From: Clostridiales bacterium
GTDB lineage: Bacteria > Bacillota > Clostridia > Oscillospirales > Oscillospiraceae
Direction of reading: 5' to 3'
Assembly (NCBI GenBank): GCA_022770345.1
Contig: JALEII010000063.1
Span: 1-37,360, forward strand
DNA length: 37,360 bases
The translations under genes were made by a program, and so were the position numbers. Position 1 is the stretch's first letter, and the number at the start of each line of letters is the position of its first letter. This document shows positions 17,417 through 24,993 of the stretch, in pieces. The notes beneath the pieces were generated by a model that was not told where the DNA came from, made no database searches, and saw only the letters and a program-made list of their open reading frames with translations.

Positions 17417-18091
17417 TTACGGATCCGTTTGTACCAATATCTCCTTCAGCATCTGCAGGGCCGCTTCCATATTTTCTCCGTTTACCGCAATCCCTACCAC
17501 AATGTCCCGGCTGTAAAGCCCGGACCTGTGCAATGGGGAACCTCCGTGCAGCCGCACACCGGCCACCTGTCTATCTCCGCCCTCCGGCGTGGCATAGACC
17601 AGGTCCTCAGAAAAGGCCTCCAGAAGCGCCGGGTCCAGCAGCTTGGAAAGGTCCGCAAAGGCATTCTGTACCGCATAGCGGTCAAAAATTTCTTCGTCCG
17701 CAGCAAAAAAATCCAGCCCGCTGACCCCGAACAGAGCCGCCAGCACCTGCACCGTCTGTGCGTCCTCGCTTTCCTGATTTTCCCGGCCAAGAGACAGGCT
17801 CACATCGGCATCCACCCGCTTTCCCTTCAGGTCCATGCCGGAATCGGTCAGCAAGTCCTCCATGCAGGTCTGTGCCGCCTGGGTATCCGGATCTGCATTG
17901 ACCAGTACCGCATAAAGGGCAACGGAGCGGCTGTTCAACCCCTCCAGCAGGGCAATACTCCCCAACAGGACTGCACACACCAATGCAAGGATGGGAATTT
18001 TGTAATAATCCCACAGAAAGGTCCGCTTTTCCGAAGGGGAAAGAGCAGCATACCGCTGCCGGTCCCGCCGAATTCTCTCGGATAACTTCAT
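17417..18091 (-). CDS. Single-pass membrane protein of unknown function, coupled to the response regulator
   Basis: I do not recognise the family. The 224-aa protein has a basic N-terminal cytosolic stretch (~30 residues), one hydrophobic helix at about residues 32-52 (IPILALVCAVLLGSIALL) and a ~170-residue domain that would lie outside the membrane. That domain is acidic with no Cys, and a late segment with HGGSPLHRSG and a repeating amphipathic C-terminus. Its ATG overlaps the stop of the response regulator by four bases (ATGA), so it is translated together with the two-component genes. By place it may be an accessory sensor, an anti-activator or a membrane partner of the importer; this is inference. 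A 145-bp gap with the permease promoter follows. Confidence 0.7.
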   Translation of the reverse strand: MKLSERIRRDRQRYAALSPSEKRTFLWDYYKIPILALVCAVLLGSIALLEGLNSRSVALYAVLVNADPDTQAAQTCMEDLLTDSGMDLKGKRVDADVSLSLGRENQESEDAQTVQVLAALFGVSGLDFFAADEEIFDRYAVQNAFADLSKLLDPALLEAFSEDLVYATPEGGDRQVAGVRLHGGSPLHRSGLYSRDIVVGIAVNGENMEAALQMLKEILVQTDP

Positions 18092-19686
18092 AGGCTTTCC
18101 TCCTTCCCCGGCTGGGCGGAGTTGCGCCAGTCAATGGGACTCATTCCGGCATATTTCCGGAAAACCGTGGAAAAATAAGAGATATTGTCGTAGCCAACCA
18201 TACCGGCCACGTCGCTGACCGAGTGATTGGTCGTCAGAAGCAGCCGTTTTGCTTCTTCAATGCGGATGGTATTGATGTACTCCCGAAGATTCATGCCTTT
18301 CTTGCTGTGGAACTGCTTGGAAAGGTAGTTCGGAGTGATACAGGCCACAGCCGCCACATCCTCCCGGGTGATATTGTCCATAAAATGGGCGCGGATATAA
18401 CGCTCTGCACGGGCCATAATGTCTTCATCACCGGAGGACATCAGATATTGGAGCGTCCGCTGAAAAAGCGCCGATGCAAAGCGGACCATGTGCTCCGCCG
18501 AGTAGGTACATTGTGCAGCAAGCACGGCAATGCTGCTGTCCTCAAAAAGCACCTTTCCCGTGACCCCGTTATCCCGCAGACAGGCGAGAAACACGTTGAT
18601 GACCTCCCGGCGCAGGCTGTCCAGAACCTCCCGGGTGTATTCCCCGGAGGAGGCGATGCGCCGGGTAACGGTACCCATATAGCTTGTGAAGCCTTCGCTG
18701 TCCTGCTGTTTCAGGTATTGAAGAACGGTAACGCTGTCCAGAAAATCCTTCCGCTCCCGCCGTTGGGCTTCCATTTCCGGAAGGGTACAGCAGCGGCCCG
18801 TATAGATCCGCAGTTCGTCCATGCAGCAGAGCATACGCGTCTTGATCTCCGCAGACTGATACAGCGGAAAAGGGCCGCCGACAAGGACGGACGGTTTGGT
18901 CCCGGTCTGTGTCCCGCAGATCTGTGCCAGCTGCTCACAGCGCTGCATCAGTGTTTCCCGGCTGCACTGCTCTTCGGGAATAAAGCAGGCACAGAGGATG
19001 AAGCGTTTCTCCCAGTTCGTCAGCGTGTAGGCAGAACCGATATAGCCAAGCAGCGTCTCATCATGGAGCCTTCCGATGGTGTACATCAGCAGCTCCCGGT
19101 CCCAGCCCAGCTTCAGGGCATCCGTAGAATCCGTGCAGGACATAGCCATCATCCAGCGGCTTTCCGCAGAAAATCCAATGCCGCTGCGCCGGAGCGCGGA
19201 GTCAACGGATGCGGCAGTGTTGCCGTAAATGCCGTCGCTGATCTGCCGCAGGGTGCTGTTGACCAGGCTGTCCCGGCGAAGCTGCGGCTCCGGTGTCCGG
19301 GCAGGCTGTGCCTTCTTCCGGTGGGCAGCAATCATTTCCCGGACCGTCTGCTCCACCTCTCCCAATTCAAAGGGCTTGGTCAGATAGGCCGAAACGCCGT
19401 AGCGGATGGCCTCCTTGGCGCAGGCAAAATCGTCGTAACAGGTCAGGAAGCAGAACTCACTGTCCAGTCCCTGCTGCCGGATGTATTTCAGTACATCCAG
19501 TCCATTCTTGCGGGGCATTCCGATGTCGCAGATAATCAGTTCCGGTTTTTCCGTAACGGCAATCTGAATGGCCGCTTCGCCGTTGTAGGCCTGCAATATC
19601 CGACTGATGCCCAGAGAGGGCCACGGTATCTGGTGCTCCAGGACGCCCACCGTGGAAATATCATCATCACAAATCAGAAGTTTCAT
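18088..19686 (-). CDS. YesN-type response regulator (REC + AraC helix-turn-helix)
   Basis: A 532-aa DNA-binding response regulator. The start at 19686 (MKLLICDDD) has TAAGGAGG upstream; the track's longer start is not needed. The receiver domain shows the acidic pocket CDDD at residues 6-9, the phospho-acceptor Asp54 in IICDIGMP, and the conserved TKPFE Lys near residue 105. A ~300-residue middle region follows, and the C-terminal ~100 residues are an AraC-type double helix-turn-helix ending with the hallmark GYDNISYFSTVFRKYAGMSP. It is phosphorylated by the YesM-type kinase whose gene overlaps it by 20 bp, and probably activates the four promoters carrying the two-box element. The next gene overlaps by four bases. 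Confidence 0.94.
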   Translation of the reverse strand: MKLLICDDDISTVGVLEHQIPWPSLGISRILQAYNGEAAIQIAVTEKPELIICDIGMPRKNGLDVLKYIRQQGLDSEFCFLTCYDDFACAKEAIRYGVSAYLTKPFELGEVEQTVREMIAAHRKKAQPARTPEPQLRRDSLVNSTLRQISDGIYGNTAASVDSALRRSGIGFSAESRWMMAMSCTDSTDALKLGWDRELLMYTIGRLHDETLLGYIGSAYTLTNWEKRFILCACFIPEEQCSRETLMQRCEQLAQICGTQTGTKPSVLVGGPFPLYQSAEIKTRMLCCMDELRIYTGRCCTLPEMEAQRRERKDFLDSVTVLQYLKQQDSEGFTSYMGTVTRRIASSGEYTREVLDSLRREVINVFLACLRDNGVTGKVLFEDSSIAVLAAQCTYSAEHMVRFASALFQRTLQYLMSSGDEDIMARAERYIRAHFMDNITREDVAAVACITPNYLSKQFHSKKGMNLREYINTIRIEEAKRLLLTTNHSVSDVAGMVGYDNISYFSTVFRKYAGMSPIDWRNSAQPGKEESL

Positions 19687-21337
19687 GGTTATCCTCCTTA
19701 TCCGGGATCCACAGTTCCACACGGGCGCCGCCCTGGGGGCGGTTGGAAAGCCGGAGAAGATCATCCCGATGGTAGGTCAGGTTCAGCGTATAGCGTACAT
19801 TGCTGAGGCCCAGATGCTCTTTCACAAAGGGTTCATCCCCGGAGCGCAGCTTTTCTGCCACATCCTCCGGGAAGCCCTGACCGCTGTCCTCCTCCGTCAG
19901 GCAGAAGCCGTGGAAATCGTCCCGGTCCTCCCGGACGCAGCGGACCGTGATGTCCAACGTTTCATAGAGGGACATCGCGTGCTTAATGGAATTCTCCACC
20001 AAAGTATAAAGCAGCAGGAAGGGAATTTTGCATTCTCCCGCCGCCGCATTATATTCGGCAGTGAAGCGGATCGCCCTCGGAAAGCGGGCATCCTGCATTT
20101 TCAGGTAATTGCGGATATGCCCCACCTCCGCCTCCACCGTGATCCAGGGATCGGAGACATTCAGCATATAGCGGATATACTTTGCAAACACCTGGATATA
20201 GGCGCGGATCTCCTCCGGACGGCAGGTATAGGTCATATTGCTGATGGTCGTCACAGCATTCAGAAAAGAGTGGGGCCGTATCTGCGCCCGGAGCATGGTC
20301 AGGCGGTTTGACTGCTCCCGCAGGCGCAGATCGTAGGCCTCGATCTTCAGATTCCCGATCTGCCGGGCCATGTTATTAAAGCTGTCGAAAAGTGCATCAA
20401 ACTCTTTGCTGCGGGCTTTGTCCTTGTCCAGGCGGTAGCGGATATTTCCGGCGGCGAGCATTTCATTGGCCTCTATCAGTGTGCGGGTCGGCGCTGCCAC
20501 CAAACGGCGCAGCAGGAGCAAAAGCAGCACGACCAGAGCCAGGCACAATGCAGTGATGAGAAACAGCAGCACCGGCTGGGCGATAGACTGTTCCGCCAAA
20601 GCCGGAACTGCGGAAAGAACGATCTCCCCGTCCAAATTGTAAATACGCTGCCGCACGGTGCAGCGGCCGGGATTTCCGGTCCAATCGGGTTCCCCCAGCC
20701 AGGTAAAGTTTTGATCGGGAAGTGCAAGGAAAAAGGTCGGGTCCTGCCCCAGGATTGCTACGGTCTTCTCCGGAGAAAAGCGGGACAGGCGGCAGGCAAC
20801 CCCCGCTATGTACTTTCCCAGTTGGATATTCTTATAAAAGTACGAAATATCGCCAACCTCCAGAACTTTCCAGCTTTGCTCCCGCAAGGAGAGCGGCGCA
20901 TCCAATGCGGCCGTCCAGCAGTGCGTCTTCAGGTGAAAAATATCCTGGTTGGAAAGGGTGCTGGATGCCGAAAAAAGATAAAAGTCATTCTCGGTATCCA
21001 GGACAAAAAAGGCATCCGCATCGGTACTGATCATCAGTTTGTCGTTCATCATTTCAATGATCTTCTGCTTGGTGCTCACGTCCATAATGGGCGTACCGGT
21101 GCGAAGCTCTGTACTGTTATACAGGGACACCAGCAGATCGTAAAGATGCTCATAAAGGGCGTCCAAACGGTTCTGTACGTTTCCGGCCCAGAGCTTCAGC
21201 GCATGGGCGTTGGTTTGTTCCACAGTCTGACGTACCTGGTTTCGGATGTTCCGCGTAGACCAGAGTAAGGACATTCCGATCAGCAGAATGAGGATGCTGA
21301 GAAGTGCCAGTGTTACTTTCCACCAGGAACGTTTCAT
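19667..21337 (-). CDS. YesM-type membrane sensor histidine kinase
   Basis: A 556-aa sensor kinase. The start at 21337 (MKRSWWKVTL) has AAGGAG upstream and opens directly into the first helix (~9-26). An extracellular sensor domain of ~225 residues follows, then a second helix (~255-278), a HAMP-like linker and the kinase core. The phospho-acceptor box is QIRPHSFLNAV with His356, where the family usually reads QINPHFLYNTL. The ATPase has the N box in ENSIKHAM, the G1 box DSGQGFP and the late LGLSNVRYTL. It would sense a sugar or the loaded binding protein outside the cell and phosphorylate the YesN-type regulator. It lies behind a hairpin following the binding-protein gene. Confidence 0.92.
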   Translation of the reverse strand: MKRSWWKVTLALLSILILLIGMSLLWSTRNIRNQVRQTVEQTNAHALKLWAGNVQNRLDALYEHLYDLLVSLYNSTELRTGTPIMDVSTKQKIIEMMNDKLMISTDADAFFVLDTENDFYLFSASSTLSNQDIFHLKTHCWTAALDAPLSLREQSWKVLEVGDISYFYKNIQLGKYIAGVACRLSRFSPEKTVAILGQDPTFFLALPDQNFTWLGEPDWTGNPGRCTVRQRIYNLDGEIVLSAVPALAEQSIAQPVLLFLITALCLALVVLLLLLLRRLVAAPTRTLIEANEMLAAGNIRYRLDKDKARSKEFDALFDSFNNMARQIGNLKIEAYDLRLREQSNRLTMLRAQIRPHSFLNAVTTISNMTYTCRPEEIRAYIQVFAKYIRYMLNVSDPWITVEAEVGHIRNYLKMQDARFPRAIRFTAEYNAAAGECKIPFLLLYTLVENSIKHAMSLYETLDITVRCVREDRDDFHGFCLTEEDSGQGFPEDVAEKLRSGDEPFVKEHLGLSNVRYTLNLTYHRDDLLRLSNRPQGGARVELWIPDKEDNHETSDL

Positions 21338-21392
21338 GAGGATCTCCTTTCCGAGGGGTAATGGGGCATTTCCTGCCCCGCTTGGAAACGCC

Positions 21393-21423
21393 AAAAAGTA
21401 TGCGGGGATAATCCCCGCATACT
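21393..21423 (-). terminator. Terminator/attenuator between binding-protein and kinase genes
   Basis: AGTATGCGGGGAT (21397-21409) and ATCCCCGCATACT (21411-21423) are exact complements, giving a stem of about 11 bp once a minimal loop is allowed. On the minus strand the stem runs into TTTTT. It follows the binding-protein stop by 22 bp. Such partial terminators let the abundant binding protein be made in excess over downstream genes. Confidence 0.75.
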
Positions 21424-21444
21424 TCTGCGCTCAAGGGTACATGT

Positions 21445-23016
21445 TTATTTGGCTGCCAGCCAGTCATTCACCTGGGTCTGGTAATCGGCAATGATGGTAT
21501 CGATACCTGCGGTCTTCAGTGCTTCAATGAACTGGGGATAGTAGTCATCGGGATTCACGTCGCCGTAAATCAGCGGCTTCACATACTGGGAAACCACATT
21601 GGAAACGGCTGCAACCTCATTCATAACGTTGGTGTTGCTGGGAGTAAAGCCATAGAGAGGAGGTGCCCAGGCTTCCTGCATCAGCTGCATACCATACTCG
21701 CTGTTGCTGCCGGTGGTGGAATTCTCGAAGGGCAGGCTCTGGAAGCCGTTGCCGATAATGCCGCAGCTATACACGCAGTTGTAAGGAACGGAGTTGGCAT
21801 CCAGTCCGTCGGGGTAACGGCAAACGGTGTGATCCTCGTTCCAGACGTAGTCCTGACCCTCGGAGCCATAGATCAGGGTGTCCCAAACGAACTCGTCGGT
21901 GTAGAGCAGGTTAATGAAGTTTGCAGCGGACTTGGGGTCCTTGCAGCTGAAGGAAATGCCGATGCCCACGGTATCCGTATACAGGTCGCCGATGCCGATG
22001 CTGACAGCGCCGAACTCTGCACCGTAGGTATTCATTTTGTCGAACATGGTAGCAACGCCTTCGCAGTCGGCGGAGTGGCCCATGATCACGCCCTTGGAGC
22101 TGCCGGACATAACCACTGCGTCATGGGTCTGGGTGTTGGCGGAGCCTTCGGGGTCCAGATAGCCCTTCTGACGGAACTCATAAGCCTTCCGGACAGCGGT
22201 CTTGAAGGCGTCGGTCTCGTAGAAGTTCACCAGCGTGGGGTCGTCGCCTACCGTTGCCACGGCACTGGACACGGAGGAGCCAACGCCGCCAACGGCGCCG
22301 ACGCCGGAAACATTCATATCATAGCTGTAAATGGTGGGGAACTGATCAGCGTAGACCAGGAAGTGCTCATCGGGATAAGCAGTCTTCAAAGCGGCCAGGC
22401 AATCCTCCAGGGAGGCCATGTCGTGGACCTTGCTCATATCGTACTTGCCGTCCACCAGAGCCTTGTTGTAAATGAACTTCCAGTCCAGAACGGTGCCGAA
22501 GTACCGGGGAATCATGTAAACGTTTCCGCCGATCTTACCGTTTTCCAGGATGTTGCCAATCTTGTCCACGGTGGGCTTCAGCTCGTTATCCAGATAATCG
22601 TTCAGCGGGATCAGGTAACCGTTGTCTACGTAGTTGCCCATGGTGCCCAGCATCATAACCAGGTCAGGACCGCTGCCGCCGGCCAGCTCCATGGGGATGG
22701 TGGTCGCGAAGTCCGCTACGGAGATGATGGTCAGATCCAGCACATAGTTGGAAATGCCCAGAGTCTCCTTCAGATACTTGTTGATGTCATTTTCCACATT
22801 CTTGGTGGCTTCGGCGCTGGGGACCGTCATCAGGGTGATGAGCTCCAGCTTGATGTGGCTGACCTCACCGGAGGTCGTAGGATCGGCAGGGGGCGTGTCT
22901 TTGCCCGTGCTGCTTGCAGCCGGGGCCGTAGTGCCGGCGGGCGTATCGCTTCCGCTGCAGGCAGCCAACCCCAGGACCATGGTCAGGGCCAGGAACAGAG
23001 CCAATAACTTTTTCAT
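21445..23016 (-). CDS. ABC transporter extracellular sugar-binding lipoprotein
   Basis: A 523-aa lipoprotein. The signal peptide MKKLLALFLALTMVLG ends in the lipobox LAAC with Cys20, the site of lipid attachment. A Ser/Thr/Pro/Ala-rich linker follows (~21-50), then a ~470-residue domain of the large (LipO/family 1) solute-binding type that partners LplB/YtcP permeases. Segments such as PMELAGGSGPDLVMM near residue 110 and a later aromatic-rich part fit this family. It captures the substrate outside the membrane and may also present it to the YesM-type kinase. The gene heads the minus-strand locus, has a two-box operator, and is followed by an attenuating hairpin. GGAAGGA lies 9 bp before the ATG. 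Confidence 0.92.
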   Translation of the reverse strand: MKKLLALFLALTMVLGLAACSGSDTPAGTTAPAASSTGKDTPPADPTTSGEVSHIKLELITLMTVPSAEATKNVENDINKYLKETLGISNYVLDLTIISVADFATTIPMELAGGSGPDLVMMLGTMGNYVDNGYLIPLNDYLDNELKPTVDKIGNILENGKIGGNVYMIPRYFGTVLDWKFIYNKALVDGKYDMSKVHDMASLEDCLAALKTAYPDEHFLVYADQFPTIYSYDMNVSGVGAVGGVGSSVSSAVATVGDDPTLVNFYETDAFKTAVRKAYEFRQKGYLDPEGSANTQTHDAVVMSGSSKGVIMGHSADCEGVATMFDKMNTYGAEFGAVSIGIGDLYTDTVGIGISFSCKDPKSAANFINLLYTDEFVWDTLIYGSEGQDYVWNEDHTVCRYPDGLDANSVPYNCVYSCGIIGNGFQSLPFENSTTGSNSEYGMQLMQEAWAPPLYGFTPSNTNVMNEVAAVSNVVSQYVKPLIYGDVNPDDYYPQFIEALKTAGIDTIIADYQTQVNDWLAAK

Positions 23017-23073
23017 TTCTTCAGATCCTTCCGTCTTTCATTCCGAGGGGGCTTTGCCCCTCTTGCTGCCTAT

Positions 23074-23136
23074 ATTAAACCAGACCCAGCCGGAAAACTC
23101 TTTTGATAAAGTGTACTACCATTTAGAAAAAAAGTC
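23074..23136 (-). promoter_or_regulatory. Promoter and two-box operator of the binding-protein gene
   Basis: In transcription direction: TTTTTCTAAAT, 8 bp, ACTTTATCAAAAG, then TTTAAT (23074-23079) preceded by TGG, an extended -10. The end of ACTTT lies 28 bp before the -10, the same as at the permease, MATE and carboxylesterase promoters. No -35 consensus is present. Confidence 0.75.
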
Positions 23137-23170
23137 CAGTTCTATTTTCCTCCCGGAGGCAAAAAGCCAT

Positions 23171-23228
23171 ATATTCAACAACGGGCGGCACATTTTTAAT
23201 AACGGTCCCCTGGAAGATACCGTATAAT
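23171..23228 (+). promoter_or_regulatory. Promoter and diverged two-box operator of the carboxylesterase gene
   Basis: Plus strand: ATATTCAACAA, 8 bp, ACATTTTTAATAA, then a perfect TATAAT (23223-23228). The end of ACATT is 28 bp upstream of the -10, identical to the three minus-strand sites, although the boxes are less conserved. No -35 consensus is present. This would bring the divergent carboxylesterase into the same regulon. Confidence 0.55.
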
Positions 23229-23276
23229 AGAAGTCATAAGAACGCGGCTTCAAGCCGTCAAAACGGAGGTATGAAA

Positions 23277-24863
23277 ATGAGTTTATTTGATACTGCCAGA
23301 GTAAAGGTCCGTCAGGGCTGGCTGCAGGGTTACACAGACGGAAGACTGAAGGTGTTCAAGGGCATCCCGTATGCGGCGCCCCCCATCGGTGAGAATCGCT
23401 TCCGCAAGCCTCAGGATCCCGGCTGCTGGCGGGGCATCCGGCAGGCGACGGCTTATTCCGCCGCTTCCGTACAGCATGTCATGGAGGTGGCCGAAGCCCC
23501 TGCCAATGTTCATGGCGTTCCCCAGTTCCTGGCTCCCTCCCAATATGAGGAGGACTGTCTGTATCTGAATGTGTGGACCCCCGCCCAAACCCCGGAGGAC
23601 AAGCTGCCGGTATTCGTCTGGATTCACGGCGGCGGCATGGTGGCCGGAAGCGGCTGCGAGGTGGTCTGCGACGGCACGGGCTTTGCCGGGCGGAAAGACG
23701 TGATTGTTGTGACCATCAACTACCGTCTGGGCTTCCTGGGCTTCTTCGCCCACCCGGATCTGACAAAAGAGGGCGGCGGCACTTCCGGCAACTATGCCCT
23801 GTACGATATGCGCAAAGCCTGCCAGTGGGTAAAAGAGAATATTGCCGCCTTTGGCGGCGACCCGGAGCGGATCACCGTCGCCGGTCAGTCCGGCGGTGCG
23901 GCCGGGACCGGTGCCCTGCACGCTTCCCCGTTGATGAAGGGGATCGTTCAGCGGGTGTCCATCGAGAGCGGTCCCATTTACTGGGGCTTCATGCAGCCCG
24001 AGGACCGCAGCGTACTGGAGCAGCGGGGTGTGGAATTCATGAAGCGCATCCACTGTGACTCCATCGAGGACCTGCGCCGCCGGGATGCCTGGGAACTGTT
24101 TGACGCTTACGAGCAGTACACGGCTGAGGTGGGCTTCCACGGAGGCTTCAGCTTCTGCGTGGACGGCGAGTTCCTGCCCAAGCGGTACTCCGAGATCATG
24201 GACGCCGGAGAGTTCAACGATTTTGACGTGATGATCGGCAGCTGTTCTCAGGAATTCCCCTGTGTGGATCCGGAACAGTTCAGCGTGGAGGCCTATGAGG
24301 CATACCTGAAAGACGCCTTCCCGGATAACTACGAAAATATGCACGCCTGGTATCCCGCCGAAACCGCTGTGCAGGCTGCCAAGCAGGTCAGCACCATCGC
24401 CTCGGATATTATGCTGATGGGTTCCGTAAAGCTGGCGGAGCTGTGCCGGAAGTACGGCCGGAACGCCTATGTTTGGCTCATGTCCAAGGAAAATGAGACC
24501 CAGCGGGGCCGGGATGCCGGAAGCCCTCACTGTGCCGAAATGCCCTATGTTTTCGGAACGGTGGATAAGGGCGAGCGCAACCCCTTCTTCCCCTACCATT
24601 GGGTCGGCGCAGACTATGACTTCATGGAGCTGATTCAGGGCTACTGGTATGCCTTTGTGGCCACCGGTGATCCCAACGGAGACGGCCGTCCGGAATGGAA
24701 GCTCTATAATAAGTCCTTTGATGTCTGCGAGCTCTGCAATCATACCCACATGATCCCCGACGAGCAGCTGGCCAAGTACGCCTATTACTACAAGAAACTG
24801 CAAACCAGCTCCTACATGGTCACTCTGGGACAGATGCCCCGGTTCAGCCCGAAGGAAAATTGA
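23277..24863 (+). CDS. Type-B carboxylesterase (COesterase family)
   Basis: A 528-aa alpha/beta hydrolase of the carboxylesterase type-B family. The second ATG (23277, MSLFDTARVK) is chosen because GGAGG sits 7 bp upstream; the track's ATG is only 1 bp after it. Visible hallmarks are FKGIPYAAPPIGENRF near residue 27, the EDCLYLNVW signature, WIHGGG forming the oxyanion hole, and the nucleophile elbow AGQSGGAAG with Ser205. Most members have GESAG here, so the GQSGG elbow is unusual. The catalytic His is in SPHCAEMPYVFG. There is no signal peptide. It hydrolyses carboxylic esters, possibly bulky or aromatic ones. It is divergent to the binding-protein gene and appears to share the regulon's operator, and is followed by a terminator. 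Confidence 0.92.
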   Translation: MSLFDTARVKVRQGWLQGYTDGRLKVFKGIPYAAPPIGENRFRKPQDPGCWRGIRQATAYSAASVQHVMEVAEAPANVHGVPQFLAPSQYEEDCLYLNVWTPAQTPEDKLPVFVWIHGGGMVAGSGCEVVCDGTGFAGRKDVIVVTINYRLGFLGFFAHPDLTKEGGGTSGNYALYDMRKACQWVKENIAAFGGDPERITVAGQSGGAAGTGALHASPLMKGIVQRVSIESGPIYWGFMQPEDRSVLEQRGVEFMKRIHCDSIEDLRRRDAWELFDAYEQYTAEVGFHGGFSFCVDGEFLPKRYSEIMDAGEFNDFDVMIGSCSQEFPCVDPEQFSVEAYEAYLKDAFPDNYENMHAWYPAETAVQAAKQVSTIASDIMLMGSVKLAELCRKYGRNAYVWLMSKENETQRGRDAGSPHCAEMPYVFGTVDKGERNPFFPYHWVGADYDFMELIQGYWYAFVATGDPNGDGRPEWKLYNKSFDVCELCNHTHMIPDEQLAKYAYYYKKLQTSSYMVTLGQMPRFSPKEN

Positions 24864-24870
24864 GTACATA

Positions 24871-24917
24871 CTGTCTGTCCGGCGGGTAACTGCCGGGCAG
24901 ACAGCACTTTGCGTTTT
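24871..24917 (+). terminator. Terminator of the carboxylesterase gene
   Basis: CTGTCTGTCCGGC (24871-24883) pairs with GCCGGGCAGACAG (24892-24904) with one wobble pair and an 8-nt loop, followed by CACTTTGCGTTTTT. It starts 7 bp after the stop codon. Confidence 0.7.
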
Positions 24918-24952
24918 TGCCCAAAAAGACCGCACATTTTCGGAAGGATGCA

Positions 24953-24979
24953 TTGAAAACTATTTGCAAATCTTATGAT
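24953..24979 (+). promoter_or_regulatory. Candidate promoter of the kinase-phosphorylase pair
   Basis: TTGAAA (24953-24958) and TATGAT (24974-24979) are spaced by 15 bp, shorter than ideal. The expected start would lie only about 8 bp before the ATG, leaving room for just GAGGAAAAG as ribosome site, so the true promoter may differ. Confidence 0.3.
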
Positions 24980-24993
24980 ACGAGGAAAAGAAT

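Noticed and set aside
24931-24979. Possible fifth two-box operator (GCACATTTTCGG) before the kinase-phosphorylase pair
   Set aside because: The distance to the TATGAT -10 is 35 bp instead of 28 and no distal box is at the 8-bp spacing, so it does not fit the pattern of the other four.
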